Of a DNA stretch of 64,000 nucleotides, positions 17,396 to 25,803 are shown piece by piece. Position numbers and translations under genes: made by a program. The notes under the pieces were generated by a model. It searched no databases. It saw only the letters and a program-made list of their open reading frames with translations, and had not been told where the DNA came from. How positions within the stretch are numbered: the stretch's first letter is position 1; every line of letters starts with the position of its first letter. Source of the stretch: DRYS01 sp964491605 (GTDB lineage Archaea; Thermoproteota; CALKCG01; B24; DRYS01); NCBI GenBank assembly GCA_964491605.1, contig CAZBGY010000005.1, positions 1-64,000 on the forward strand, written 5' to 3'.

Positions 17396-18073
17396 CTACC
17401 ACCTTCCGGTTACCTTAACACCTTCACGAATATATCCATGGTCCTTCCCTACGATCTTCAAGAAGAAACCACGTGGGTTGTGTACAGCGGCTGTTAAAGC
17501 TTCATCCCAGCTTACACCAGCTGGGATTACCATACTAGCTAGATCCAAAGGTGCTCTAAGCTTATAAGCATCGGTCGCGCCGCTCGCTATTATAAGCTTC
17601 GCTTTCTTCCTCAACGCATACCTGAAAATTCTAGCTACAGCTCTAAAAATAGCTACTCTTTCATCCCTCCCAAACGATAACAGGTCGCATACATCTAGCT
17701 CAAGGTAAGCTTCGTTACCTTTTATGAGAGAGAAATCTGTTATCTTCGGTGTTTGAGGCAGACCTTTAAAGCATAGTAGGTTGAAACCGGATTTCAAAGC
17801 TCTCCTAATATCTGTACTATCCCGGCAGATAGCGGATATGATATCATATTTCCTATATAGCTTCACTCTATATCTGTGTAGATCGGTTAACTTCGCATCT
17901 ACATCAATCCTCCTCAAAATCTTTAATCCGCTACATTCTTCCATTAACCGGTATGTAGCATCATCGACAACTAAACCTATTATACTATAACCTAACTTTG
18001 AGGCGGCCTCAAGTATGGTATGCATAGCCTTCTCATCGTCCGGTTTAACGTGGAGATCGATGTATCTCCTCAA
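17396..18073 (-). CDS. rnp3: RNase P protein component 3 (Rpp30), PHP-like barrel
   Basis: A 225-residue TIM-barrel-like protein of the Rpp30 family, partner of Pop5 in archaeal RNase P. It begins YIDLHVKP, a PHP-family start, and has the SGATDAYKLRAPLDLASM helix region (about 162-179) typical of Rpp30. The start is a TTG inside the end of the upstream gene (29-bp overlap), preceded by GAGGGAT, so translation is probably coupled. Confidence 0.93.
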   Translation of the reverse strand: MRRYIDLHVKPDDEKAMHTILEAASKLGYSIIGLVVDDATYRLMEECSGLKILRRIDVDAKLTDLHRYRVKLYRKYDIISAICRDSTDIRRALKSGFNLLCFKGLPQTPKITDFSLIKGNEAYLELDVCDLLSFGRDERVAIFRAVARIFRYALRKKAKLIIASGATDAYKLRAPLDLASMVIPAGVSWDEALTAAVHNPRGFFLKIVGKDHGYIREGVKVTGRW

Positions 18074-18506
18074 ATAGTATCCCTCTAACGTATTCGACGG
18101 GACCTATCCCTCTCCCTGGTGGTATATTGAACTTCAACCTTACACATATAGGATCACTACTCTTCAACACTATCCTCCCTAGATATGCTTCCTGTTTATC
18201 GAATCTGAAGTATATGGTACCCGTGCTATCTACGAATCTCTCCAAGCTTCTACGTATATACTCCCTATCGTAGCTTTCCATTTTATCTAGGATATATTTT
18301 GATAAAGCTTTTAGATCATCGACTCTAATACTTGCTTTTAAAATGTTTATCGGGTTGCCATAGTGACCCTTTGCTTTAACTTTTTCGAAACTCATCTTCT
18401 CGTAAATATCTCTAGGTAGTACGTTACTAATGGCTTTTATGACTTTAGATTCGTCTTCGGTTGCATGCACGTAGACCGCTACTTCTAATAATCCTTGAAG
18501 CTCCAC
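18045..18506 (-). CDS. RNA-binding protein of the COG1325 'predicted exosome subunit' family
   Basis: A 153-residue protein with the family pattern VAVYVHATEDESKVIKAI near the start, a central GHYGNPINILKASI stretch and a FRFDKQEAYLG strand. The fold is thought to resemble ribosomal L5-type RNA-binding domains. It is the first gene of the superoperon, reading into rnp3, rnp2, psmA, SBDS and the exosome genes. The start is GTG. Its exact role is unproven; the co-transcription points to RNA processing. Confidence 0.85.
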   Translation of the reverse strand: MELQGLLEVAVYVHATEDESKVIKAISNVLPRDIYEKMSFEKVKAKGHYGNPINILKASIRVDDLKALSKYILDKMESYDREYIRRSLERFVDSTGTIYFRFDKQEAYLGRIVLKSSDPICVRLKFNIPPGRGIGPVEYVRGILFEEIHRSPR

Positions 18507-18566
18507 CGCTGAACCCTGTGAAATGTTATATTCAAGGGGGATATTAATAAATGGTGGGGATTCAGA

Positions 18567-18800
18567 TTGATAAAGGCGATCGTATTAATAACAGCTAAAC
18601 CAGGCTATTTCGAGACATTGAACCTAGAGCTTGGTAAAGCTAAAGGTGCTAGGTCCGTCATACCTACACTCGGACGTTGGGATTTTGTAGTAGAGGTTGA
18701 AACTGAAGATCTGAAGGATCTAGAGGAAAGTATACTTAAGCTAGCTCAAACTAGAGGAGTTAAATCTACAGAGACCCTCATCATATTCTCGTCAGTTTAG
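18567..18800 (+). CDS. Stand-alone RAM (Lrp/AsnC ligand-binding) domain protein
   Basis: A 77-residue ferredoxin-like alpha/beta domain as found at the C-terminus of Lrp/AsnC regulators, without the DNA-binding HTH. The pattern AIVLITAKPGYFETL, then GRWDFVVEVETEDL matches. Such small proteins oligomerise and may bind amino acids or modulate full-length Lrp proteins. The TTG start has GGTGGGGA just before it. A paralogue follows 14 bp downstream. Confidence 0.85.
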   Translation: MIKAIVLITAKPGYFETLNLELGKAKGARSVIPTLGRWDFVVEVETEDLKDLEESILKLAQTRGVKSTETLIIFSSV

Positions 18801-18814
18801 GATGGCGATTTACG

Positions 18815-19042
18815 ATGAAGGCTGTTGTTCTCGTTAAATTGGAACCGAAGGGGGTCGTAGGTACATTAGAATCCGTAAGGAGGATTAAAGGTGTTACTAA
18901 AGCATTCTTCACATTCGGTAGATACGATCTGATAGCCTTCGTAGAAGCACCTGTTCTAGGGGATATATGCCGTATAGTCCTTGAGATCAATAAGCTACCT
19001 AACGTAATATCTACAGAGACCCTTCTAGAACTTCAACCCTAA
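18815..19042 (+). CDS. Second stand-alone RAM (Lrp/AsnC ligand-binding) domain protein
   Basis: A 75-residue paralogue of the gene before it, with AVVLVKLEPKGVVGTLES, FFTFGRYDLIAFVE and a C-terminal STETLLELQP strand. It again lacks an HTH. The pair probably arose by tandem duplication and may form hetero-oligomers; that is inference. Its end overlaps the convergent hexapeptide transferase gene by 4 bp. Confidence 0.85.
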   Translation: MKAVVLVKLEPKGVVGTLESVRRIKGVTKAFFTFGRYDLIAFVEAPVLGDICRIVLEINKLPNVISTETLLELQP

Positions 19043-19749
19043 ATCTGTCCGAGATACCTCTTCTTTCTTTCTTCATACTCCTCCCTAGAATAGCAAATCC
19101 TAGCGGGTCTACCTTTAGCAACACTATACGGTTCAATATCCCTCGTAACGAGCGAACCTGCAGCTATAACCGCCCCCTCGCCTACGACTACCCCTGGAAG
19201 TATCATAGCTCCAGCGCCTACGATAGAACCTCGACATATCCTAGCACCTATCAATCTACCGCTGGGAGGATATTTATCGTTCAAAACCGTAGTATATGGT
19301 CCTAGAAATACATCATCTTCAATAATCGTTCCAGGTGGAAGATAGCATCCAGTTTGAATGCTGACTTTCTCTCCTATCTTCACATATCCATCCACGACTG
19401 TATGGGATCCTATACGTGTGGAACGTCCTACATTCACGGATTCCCTTATAAGCGTACCATGACCTATCTCCACATCATCTCCTATAACAACCCCTTCGTA
19501 GATTATAGAATTCGATCTGATTATGCACTGGTTACCTATACGACAGCCATCGCTAATCTCATCTAACGATTCGAAACGCATCTCACCCTCCTGGATAAAC
19601 TTCATTATCTTAGATTTCACCGGATACCCTAGAATCGTATGAGAGTCTATGAAGCTACCATCACCTATCATGGTTGCACCCAGCACTATGCAGTTTAATC
19701 CTATGCAAGCTCTACCTACTATAGCCGCTTTCGAAATATACTGCGGCAT
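19039..19749 (-). CDS. Left-handed beta-helix (hexapeptide repeat) acyltransferase
   Basis: A protein of about 236 residues built from many hexapeptide repeats of the I-G-x-x-x-x type (AAIVGRACIGLNCIV, VVIGDDVEIGHGTLI, GSIVGAGAMILPGVVVG), ending with the SLVTRDIEPYSVAKGRPAR sequence typical of N- or O-acetyltransferases of the WbbJ/NeuD/LpxA superfamily. It probably acetylates a nucleotide-sugar or surface glycan. The ATG at 19749 is preferred to the upstream GTG at 19761. No glycan gene is adjacent. Confidence 0.75.
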   Translation of the reverse strand: MPQYISKAAIVGRACIGLNCIVLGATMIGDGSFIDSHTILGYPVKSKIMKFIQEGEMRFESLDEISDGCRIGNQCIIRSNSIIYEGVVIGDDVEIGHGTLIRESVNVGRSTRIGSHTVVDGYVKIGEKVSIQTGCYLPPGTIIEDDVFLGPYTTVLNDKYPPSGRLIGARICRGSIVGAGAMILPGVVVGEGAVIAAGSLVTRDIEPYSVAKGRPARICYSREEYEERKKRYLGQI

Positions 19750-19868
19750 ACCGTGTATCACAATATCGTGAATAGAGGGACATATCCTTTACCTTTTCCT
19801 ATTCGTAGTGATAGAAAAACTAAAATCCTAGCCTAAACTATTTTGGAACGTTAGGCTGGGTGGATATC

Positions 19869-20339
19869 TTGAGCGAAAGGAGGGAGTTAAGAGTCCAGAA
19901 AATTAAGGATGGCACGGTCATAGATCATATAACTGCGGGGTATGCATTAGATGTGCTTAGAATTTTAGGCTTAACCGGTAAGGAGGGATTAACTATAAGT
20001 GTAGTAATGAATGTACCAAGCCATAAACTTGGGCTAAAGGATATAGTTAAAGTTGAAGGTAAAGAGCTTTTAGAGGAGGAAGTTCATAAGATCGCTTTAA
20101 TCGCACCTAACGCTACGATAAACATAATAAGAGATTATGAAGTTTTATCGAAGATGAAGGTTAAGATACCTGGTACTCTAGTAGGCCTCGTTAAATGCGG
20201 GAATCCATCATGCATAACCAATAGCCGTGAACCAATCAAGCCTATCTTTCACGTAATATCGATGGATCCGCTTCTAATACAATGCCACTATTGTCGTAGG
20301 ATTATGGATAGGAATGAAGCCCTCCTTAATCTACTTTAG
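19869..20339 (+). CDS. pyrI: Aspartate carbamoyltransferase regulatory chain
   Basis: A protein of about 156 residues beginning MSERRELRVQKIKDGTVIDHI, which is the PyrI allosteric (nucleotide-binding) domain start. The C-terminal zinc domain carries four Cys as CGNPSC and CHYC. PyrI binds CTP/ATP and controls the catalytic PyrB trimer in pyrimidine synthesis. The TTG at 19869 is preferred to the GTG at 19860 because GGTGG lies 5 nt before it. PyrB is not adjacent; the only carbamoyltransferase in the window is ArgF-like (52.7 kb). Confidence 0.93.
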   Translation: MSERRELRVQKIKDGTVIDHITAGYALDVLRILGLTGKEGLTISVVMNVPSHKLGLKDIVKVEGKELLEEEVHKIALIAPNATINIIRDYEVLSKMKVKIPGTLVGLVKCGNPSCITNSREPIKPIFHVISMDPLLIQCHYCRRIMDRNEALLNLL

Positions 20340-22568
20340 CGAATAACCCCCTGACCCCGCTAGTATATTCCTTATGCTTTGAGGTAAGATATGTTCACCT
20401 GTGTACGATGCTCCGATTTTAACATATTTCGTAAGGTTTCTCGAGGATTTGCATTCCGGACATGCTTCGATGAAACCCTTAAACCATCTACGACACATAC
20501 CACAGTACGTGAATTTAAGCCCATAACTATACCATCTTAGATCATAATTTTCAGAAGCTTCCAGCGTTAAATCCTTCAATGCTTCTAAATCTTCAACTTC
20601 ATCCTCTTCTACTGGAATCACGGCTAAAGCTCCATCAACCCTCTTATGGAAATCTGCCTCCATCCTTATCCTACTTATCGTAGACACTTCTACGTCTAAG
20701 GGTAGAATGGAGCCGGATGTATAGTAGGGTCTAAAAATCTGTGCATATTCCTTGGTTTTACCGTAGTATAATCGATCCATATCGGCAAGCCTAGTCGAAG
20801 CATCCATATCGGCTATGCTAGATAAAGCTATCCTAACTTTCACCTCCTGCTCTATACCCTTCACAATCTCCTCTAGATAGCCTATAATTTTCCATGCGTA
20901 ATCTAGCACCTCATCTTCTATGAGACTTTTTGAGCCTACTAGCATCGCCGCAGATTCGAGAAGCCCGACTAGATTTAAGCTGCACCTATACCCTTTAAGG
21001 TTAGAGTACGGATTTACTCCACCGAATATTGTCGGAAGCAGATTTGCGGATATATTAGACGAGATAACATTATGTCTAGTCATTAGTGAGTCTACGGCAT
21101 CCCTACATATCCTTTCCAATCTACGAGCGAATATATTTTCCCTTCCATGCGATTCATATGATGCCCTAGGAATATTCAGCGATACACCTCCAATCCATAC
21201 TCTTCTTAGGAGAGCTAATTCCGTCATCCCTTGATCAGGTTTAATCCATACCCCTTCAGATGATACTATTCCTTGACTTCTAGTTAAATTCGAGAACGTC
21301 ACCTCCCCTCCTAGGGATATGATCCTATGTATGTTAAGTAACGCTTCCTCATCTAAACTCCCTCTAAGTTTAACTATGAGACGTGGTAGACGCTCTCTAA
21401 ACCCATCAAGATTCATAAGTTTCTCGTAACATCTCAGTAAAGCTTTGAGAAGCCTATAGGATTCGTCGTATAGATCACCATATCTAACCCTTTTACTAGG
21501 CACTCTTTTACCCTCCATAAACTCTGGTATACCAAACTCGATCCCCAACGATATCGCAGGCTTTATACCTGCGATATCGATGAGGAATGAAGAAAGCATA
21601 TCATCTAGCTCGCCATCCTTAACCCCTACAATATAAGGTGCTAAGTACACATTGAAATACTCCAGAATTTGCTCCTCACATATCTCATAGCATGCATCTC
21701 TTACAAACTTAGACATGCATGCTAAGGATAAGCTTAATTTCCCATTCTCGGACGCAGCCGTTAACGTCGAGGCATATCTAGTTAGAATCTCTTCGATATC
21801 ATGCACTATTATATCCGGATAGAGTATCCAAGATCCAGGCTTCCTGATATTGATATAACCTGAAAGATGAGAGTCTGCAACCCTTCGAGGCAGGATATCG
21901 AGAAGAACATATTCTCTGAGTACTGCTTCACCTGCTCTATCCTTAACATCCTTAACGACACCGCCTTTAACGCTTACATCTCGGAAAGTCTCCTTCACAT
22001 CGTATACTGGTAGACCTAACCTCGTAAGCTTATGCCTATACTCTTCCATACCCTCTTCTATCAATATAGCATTTACGAATTCCCTGATCAACGGGGCTGT
22101 GAGGTACTTCACCTTTAGATCTAAAAGCCTCTCCTCAGCTTTTCTAGCTATCCTTTCGGCCATCTCTTGAGGCATCTGTGCCTCTTTCACAAGCGAATCG
22201 ACGATACGGCTTCGATCAAACTCCTCTATAGTCGTACGCGACGTTCTCACTAAAAGTCTCATACTAGCTCTAAGGGCATATTCTTCGATCTCACGTGTAA
22301 GTTCGTATACTTTCCATCCTAGATCTGTGAGCTGATACTTTCTCCCTTCCCTAGATAGGGTTATAAGGTTAGCTGATTGAATCTTCTTAAGATGATATGC
22401 GAATCTACCTGCATGCTTAACAGGATCTAGATTCAACCTATCCATAAGCTCGCTATAGGAGAGGGGGCCCTCCTCATGCAGCAGCCGAAGTATCTCTATC
22501 CTTATGCTGGAAGCTAACGCTTCAAGAACTCTTGTACTAAGCTTCTTAGGTAACTTATTGGAGGACAA
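20331..22568 (-). CDS. wHTH, ATP-cone and NrdD-like fusion protein lacking a glycyl-radical motif
   Basis: A 745-residue protein in three parts. Residues ~20-90 form an ArsR-like winged helix (RIEILRLLHEEGPLSYSEL, then FAYHLKKI). Residues ~107-192 are an ATP-cone (RTTIEEFDRSRIVDSLVKEA, then LTRLGLPVYDV). The rest resembles anaerobic ribonucleotide reductase NrdD, with a C-terminal zinc ribbon at C689, C692, C703 and C706. The RVxGY glycyl-radical motif that should follow the ribbon is absent; the 39-residue tail ends in AGSGGYSLK. It is therefore probably not a functional reductase but a nucleotide-sensing DNA-binding protein. The start is TTG, with TATAAAG 36 nt upstream. It converges on pyrI with 9 bp overlap. 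Confidence 0.75.
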   Translation of the reverse strand: MSSNKLPKKLSTRVLEALASSIRIEILRLLHEEGPLSYSELMDRLNLDPVKHAGRFAYHLKKIQSANLITLSREGRKYQLTDLGWKVYELTREIEEYALRASMRLLVRTSRTTIEEFDRSRIVDSLVKEAQMPQEMAERIARKAEERLLDLKVKYLTAPLIREFVNAILIEEGMEEYRHKLTRLGLPVYDVKETFRDVSVKGGVVKDVKDRAGEAVLREYVLLDILPRRVADSHLSGYINIRKPGSWILYPDIIVHDIEEILTRYASTLTAASENGKLSLSLACMSKFVRDACYEICEEQILEYFNVYLAPYIVGVKDGELDDMLSSFLIDIAGIKPAISLGIEFGIPEFMEGKRVPSKRVRYGDLYDESYRLLKALLRCYEKLMNLDGFRERLPRLIVKLRGSLDEEALLNIHRIISLGGEVTFSNLTRSQGIVSSEGVWIKPDQGMTELALLRRVWIGGVSLNIPRASYESHGRENIFARRLERICRDAVDSLMTRHNVISSNISANLLPTIFGGVNPYSNLKGYRCSLNLVGLLESAAMLVGSKSLIEDEVLDYAWKIIGYLEEIVKGIEQEVKVRIALSSIADMDASTRLADMDRLYYGKTKEYAQIFRPYYTSGSILPLDVEVSTISRIRMEADFHKRVDGALAVIPVEEDEVEDLEALKDLTLEASENYDLRWYSYGLKFTYCGMCRRWFKGFIEACPECKSSRNLTKYVKIGASYTGEHILPQSIRNILAGSGGYSLK

Positions 22569-22642
22569 CCGATATCCCCATCTATCTTCGATCCTTCCGT
22601 CATCTTTATACCTTGAATAGCTTAATTAAAGTTATCCGAACC

Positions 22643-23329
22643 TTGAAGGATCAGCGTATCGTGATCAGGGTAGGTGGATCCGTCATAGCATCACCTATAG
22701 ATCCAAACATGTTAACCGCATATTCATCTACTGTGAGGAAGCTTATAAGGATGGGTTACAGACCGGTGATAGTAGTTGGAGGGGGAAGCTTTGCACGAAA
22801 TTTGATAGATGTAGCCGGCAGGTTAGGATTAACAGATTACGATAAAGATGAGCTTGCCATAGAGGCCTCCCGTATAGTAGCTTTACTATTTTCGAAATGT
22901 TTGAAAGATCTAACAAAGGGTGTTATAGCTAGAAGTTTAGAGGAAGCTGAGATGATGTTTAATTCCGGATTGCTTACCATCATGGGTGGTTTAAAGCCAG
23001 GTATGACAACAGATTCTGTTGCAGTCCTATTAGCCAGGAGACTGAAGGCGGATATCATAATTAAAGCTTCAAAAGTAGACGGCATATACGATAGGGATCC
23101 TAATATCTATAGGGATGCAGTGAAGCTACCTAAGATTAAAATTAGCGATCTGAGATCGATATTCTCCGATGCAGAGCATAGAGCTGGTATAAATCAGGTA
23201 ATAGATCCTGGAGCATGTCGACTATTGTTAGAGACACCGTTCAAATTTATAGTCGTATCAGGGTTGAATCCAGAGAATATAGTGAAAGCTCTCGAGGGAT
23301 GCGATGTAGGCTCGATAATAGAACCTTAG
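22643..23329 (+). CDS. pyrH: UMP kinase (amino acid kinase family)
   Basis: A protein of about 228 residues of the archaeal UMP kinase group. The nucleotide-phosphate loop is IVIRVGGSVI near the start, followed by PVIVVGGGSFAR, LTIMGGLKPGMTTDSVA and the KASKVDGIYDRDPN loop that is diagnostic. It phosphorylates UMP to UDP. The frame is open from a TTG at 22613, but a TATA-like CTTTATA ends only 4 nt before that, so the TTG at 22643 (MKDQRIVIRVGG) is more likely. With PyrI nearby it adds to a pyrimidine theme, though separated by the NrdD-like gene. Confidence 0.9.
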   Translation: MKDQRIVIRVGGSVIASPIDPNMLTAYSSTVRKLIRMGYRPVIVVGGGSFARNLIDVAGRLGLTDYDKDELAIEASRIVALLFSKCLKDLTKGVIARSLEEAEMMFNSGLLTIMGGLKPGMTTDSVAVLLARRLKADIIIKASKVDGIYDRDPNIYRDAVKLPKIKISDLRSIFSDAEHRAGINQVIDPGACRLLLETPFKFIVVSGLNPENIVKALEGCDVGSIIEP

Positions 23330-24102
23330 CTTATATATGTCAGTCTCCCTCTATCAATTATCTTAGCTGATTCGGATAACTGTCTTAACTCTTCAGCAGC
23401 CTCCTCGAATCCACGTAAAGCTTGAGATAGTCTAGCTGCATACACATCTAGATCGCCTACATCTATATCCACACCTATGTACTTAGATACGAATAATATT
23501 ACCTCCTTAGCCGCAATCGCATCCGGATAATAGCCAGGCGTCTCCGCTAAAACAGCTATGCCTTTCATATCGTAAAACTTAGCTATACCAAGTATTACCC
23601 CTGCTAAACCTACGATAGGGCTGCCTACACGTCCAACTTCTAATCCTATCGATACAGCTTCCCCAACAACTTCTGGGTCGGTCCCGGCTACATATAGTCT
23701 AGGCCGACCATCCACATAGGCTTCATACCCTCCTACGCATAATATCTTCTTAGCTCCTAACTTACGTGTAAATCCTAGTATCGTCGATGCAAGTTTATAC
23801 TGACCTTCGATAGTTTGAGCTTGACTATCACCAGCTACTAGTATGATGCTCTGCCGATCATCCGGTTTTAACCAGTGATAGAATGATGCTTTAAGTAGCT
23901 TAGCTTCGCCATACGCATCCACTACTACATGCTGCGGGAAATACGGCGTATAGAGTCTAGCAAATTCTATCGCATGAAGTTTCTCTACGATGTAATCGAC
24001 TACTATCCTACCAATATACCCTAGACCCGGGAAACCTTCTATCACCAACGAGTTGTTAAACTCTAGACCACGCTTAACCCAGACCACTATCGGCTTTCGC
24101 AA
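23326..24102 (-). CDS. PAC2 family protein (proteasome assembly chaperone-like)
   Basis: A 258-residue PAC2-family protein. Features are LVIEGFPGLGYIGRIVVDYI (about 19-38), ILVAGDSQ (about 96-103), and the GLAGVILGIAKFYDMKGIAVLAETPGY region shortened here in quotation to GLAGVILGIA and LAETPGY. Archaeal PAC2 proteins are thought to assist proteasome assembly. The TTG start, with GGATGAGAGA before it, lies within the end of nop10 (29-bp overlap). The order S27e, aIF2-alpha, Nop10, PAC2 is a conserved archaeal cluster. Confidence 0.85.
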   Translation of the reverse strand: MRKPIVVWVKRGLEFNNSLVIEGFPGLGYIGRIVVDYIVEKLHAIEFARLYTPYFPQHVVVDAYGEAKLLKASFYHWLKPDDRQSIILVAGDSQAQTIEGQYKLASTILGFTRKLGAKKILCVGGYEAYVDGRPRLYVAGTDPEVVGEAVSIGLEVGRVGSPIVGLAGVILGIAKFYDMKGIAVLAETPGYYPDAIAAKEVILFVSKYIGVDIDVGDLDVYAARLSQALRGFEEAAEELRQLSESAKIIDRGRLTYIS

Positions 24103-24256
24103 TCTCTCTCATCCTCCTCCTATACTCTCTATACTTATCGTATATAGAGCTTTTTGGTGGATGAGGGACTCTAACTTCTCCGTTGCAGTAAGGGCATTTC
24201 TCTTTACTAAGCGTATACTTTCTGCAATTTACGCACCTCCTTAGAAGCCATACCAT
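24074..24256 (-). CDS. nop10: H/ACA ribonucleoprotein subunit Nop10
   Basis: A 60-residue protein with a zinc ribbon (CVNC and CPYC, about residues 8-23) and the basic RVPHPPKSSIYDKY segment that is diagnostic for Nop10. It works with Cbf5, Gar1 and L7Ae in guide-RNA-directed pseudouridylation. GGGGAGAAG precedes the ATG, which is 2 nt after the aIF2-alpha stop. Confidence 0.96.
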   Translation of the reverse strand: MVWLLRRCVNCRKYTLSKEKCPYCNGEVRVPHPPKSSIYDKYREYRRRMREIAKADSGLG

Positions 24257-24258
24257 CG

Positions 24259-25047
24259 CTACTTCTCCCCTACGTACTTGAAACTGCCTCCGAGCTTCTC
24301 TGTTGCCGATCGTAATCTATCCACAATTTTCTTAAGAAACTTAGCTGCTAAGCTATATTCGCTTCCGACCACCTCAATCCTATACCTAGGAGCCCCGATA
24401 GTATACGCTCTAACATCTTCAATCCCTTCAGGTTTCTTGAGCTTAAGAGCATAGTCGAAGGCTTTCTTAAGCTTCTTCACACCATCGCTATCGTAGAAGT
24501 ATACCTCGCATACACCTGAAACCTCGACCTTCTTTATGTATATCTTCTCTTTAGCGATACGTTCTATAGCTTTCACCAAATTCTCCGGAAGGTTAAGTCT
24601 ACTGAGGGCTTCAACGCCTTTACTAACGACAGCTTCGAATAGCCCGTAGAAATCATCGAACTCCTCCCTTATAGCCTCTCCATATTTAGCTACAACATCT
24701 TCATAGTTTAATCCAGCCTCCCTGCAAGCTTTAGCTAATAGCATCGATCCGCTTCTACGCCTCTTCCAAAACTTAAGCGTCTCCCTTCTCTCAGATTCAG
24801 TAACCCTTCTTAGGGAGAGGTCTATATGCGCTTTCTCAGGGTCAACTCTGATAACCTTAACGACAACTTTCCTACCTTCTTCTACATAATCCCTTATACT
24901 TCTAACCCATGTAGTCGAAACCTCAGATACATGTAGGAAGCCAATCTTCCCACCGTAATCATCCAGAGCTACATACGCGCCATAATCGTATACATTTTTA
25001 ACGGTACCTACTGTAACCACGCCTACTTCAGGCCATTCATCACTCAT
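24259..25047 (-). CDS. eif2a: Translation initiation factor 2 subunit alpha (aIF2-alpha)
   Basis: A 262-residue aIF2-alpha. The N-terminal S1 domain is seen as GTVKNVYDYGAYVALDDYGG (about 14-33) with VSTTWVRSIRDYV and DPEKAHIDLSLRRV, followed by a helical domain and a C-terminal alpha/beta domain. It delivers initiator tRNA with aIF2-beta and -gamma. ATG 25047 is preferred over the upstream ATG at 25104 because GAGGTG precedes it and the longer form would extend into the S27e gene. It lies in the S27e-aIF2a-Nop10-PAC2 cluster. Confidence 0.96.
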   Translation of the reverse strand: MSDEWPEVGVVTVGTVKNVYDYGAYVALDDYGGKIGFLHVSEVSTTWVRSIRDYVEEGRKVVVKVIRVDPEKAHIDLSLRRVTESERRETLKFWKRRRSGSMLLAKACREAGLNYEDVVAKYGEAIREEFDDFYGLFEAVVSKGVEALSRLNLPENLVKAIERIAKEKIYIKKVEVSGVCEVYFYDSDGVKKLKKAFDYALKLKKPEGIEDVRAYTIGAPRYRIEVVGSEYSLAAKFLKKIVDRLRSATEKLGGSFKYVGEK

Positions 25048-25057
25048 GTCGAACACC

Positions 25058-25255
25058 TCATGGCAGGTATTCGAGGATCTCCGCAAATATCTTTCCTTTA
25101 CCACCCTTCGGTTCGGCTAATATTTGATCGCATATCCTACATGTAACTCTAGTCGCCGGCTTCTCGAATATTACCTGTTCGTTACCGCAGCTAGGACATT
25201 TAACCCTTAGGAATCTACTCCTAGGTTTCAGTATCAACTCCTCATATCTCGACAT
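25058..25255 (-). CDS. rps27e: 30S ribosomal protein S27e (eS27)
   Basis: A small ribosomal protein of about 65 residues with the diagnostic KPRSRFLRVKCPSCGNEQV start and two Cys pairs (CPSC, CRIC), then EPKGGKGKI. ATG 25255 is favoured by family alignment; a GTG four codons upstream (25267) is the alternative because GGGAGG lies only 2 nt from the ATG. It is first in the aIF2-alpha operon. Confidence 0.95.
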   Translation of the reverse strand: MSRYEELILKPRSRFLRVKCPSCGNEQVIFEKPATRVTCRICDQILAEPKGGKGKIFAEILEYLP

Positions 25256-25441
25256 ATCCTCCCACACCTTATCATATTCTGCCTTTTTCTATCCTCATCC
25301 GAAGGGATATCAAAAACGATAACTTAAGGTTTAGCTTGTACGATAACCCTAGTCGTAAACCATACAGTCCAACTGGTATATGAAGGTAACTATTAAATAG
25401 TCTAGGATGCATTGATAGAAGCATGTAGGAGTGTAAAGGAT

Positions 25442-25747
25442 TTGGAAGATGATCTAGTGTATATCAAGGTAGTTAGGTATGGGAGGGAGATACTTGTAGC
25501 CGCATGCGATGCAGATCTCCTAGGCAAAACATTGAGAGAGGGGGATTTAGAAGTCTGTATAGATGAAAAATTCTTTAAGGGATCGCTAGTTACCATCGAG
25601 AAGGCTCTCTCAATAATAGAGACAGCTACTATAGCGAATTTATTCGGGAATAAGATAGTAAGTGGAGCAAGATCGAGAGGTCTTATACATGCTGATGCTA
25701 TCATAACGATATCTGGTGTCCCCCATGCTCAATTTATAGAGCTCTAG
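25442..25747 (+). CDS. DUF424 family protein (COG2412)
   Basis: A protein of about 101 residues of the archaeal DUF424 family, of unknown function. The typical pattern LVYIKVVRYGREILVAACD, then CIDEKFFKG and GARSRGLIHADAII, is present. The TTG at 25442 is chosen because GGAG lies eight nt before it and a TATA-like CTATTAAATA (25390-25399) places the transcript start after the alternative TTG at 25412. Confidence 0.85.
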   Translation: MEDDLVYIKVVRYGREILVAACDADLLGKTLREGDLEVCIDEKFFKGSLVTIEKALSIIETATIANLFGNKIVSGARSRGLIHADAIITISGVPHAQFIEL

Positions 25748-25803
25748 ATATATACTTCGCTGAATAAAACGTCACATTTATCTTGTAGACTACATCTTCT
25801 AAC

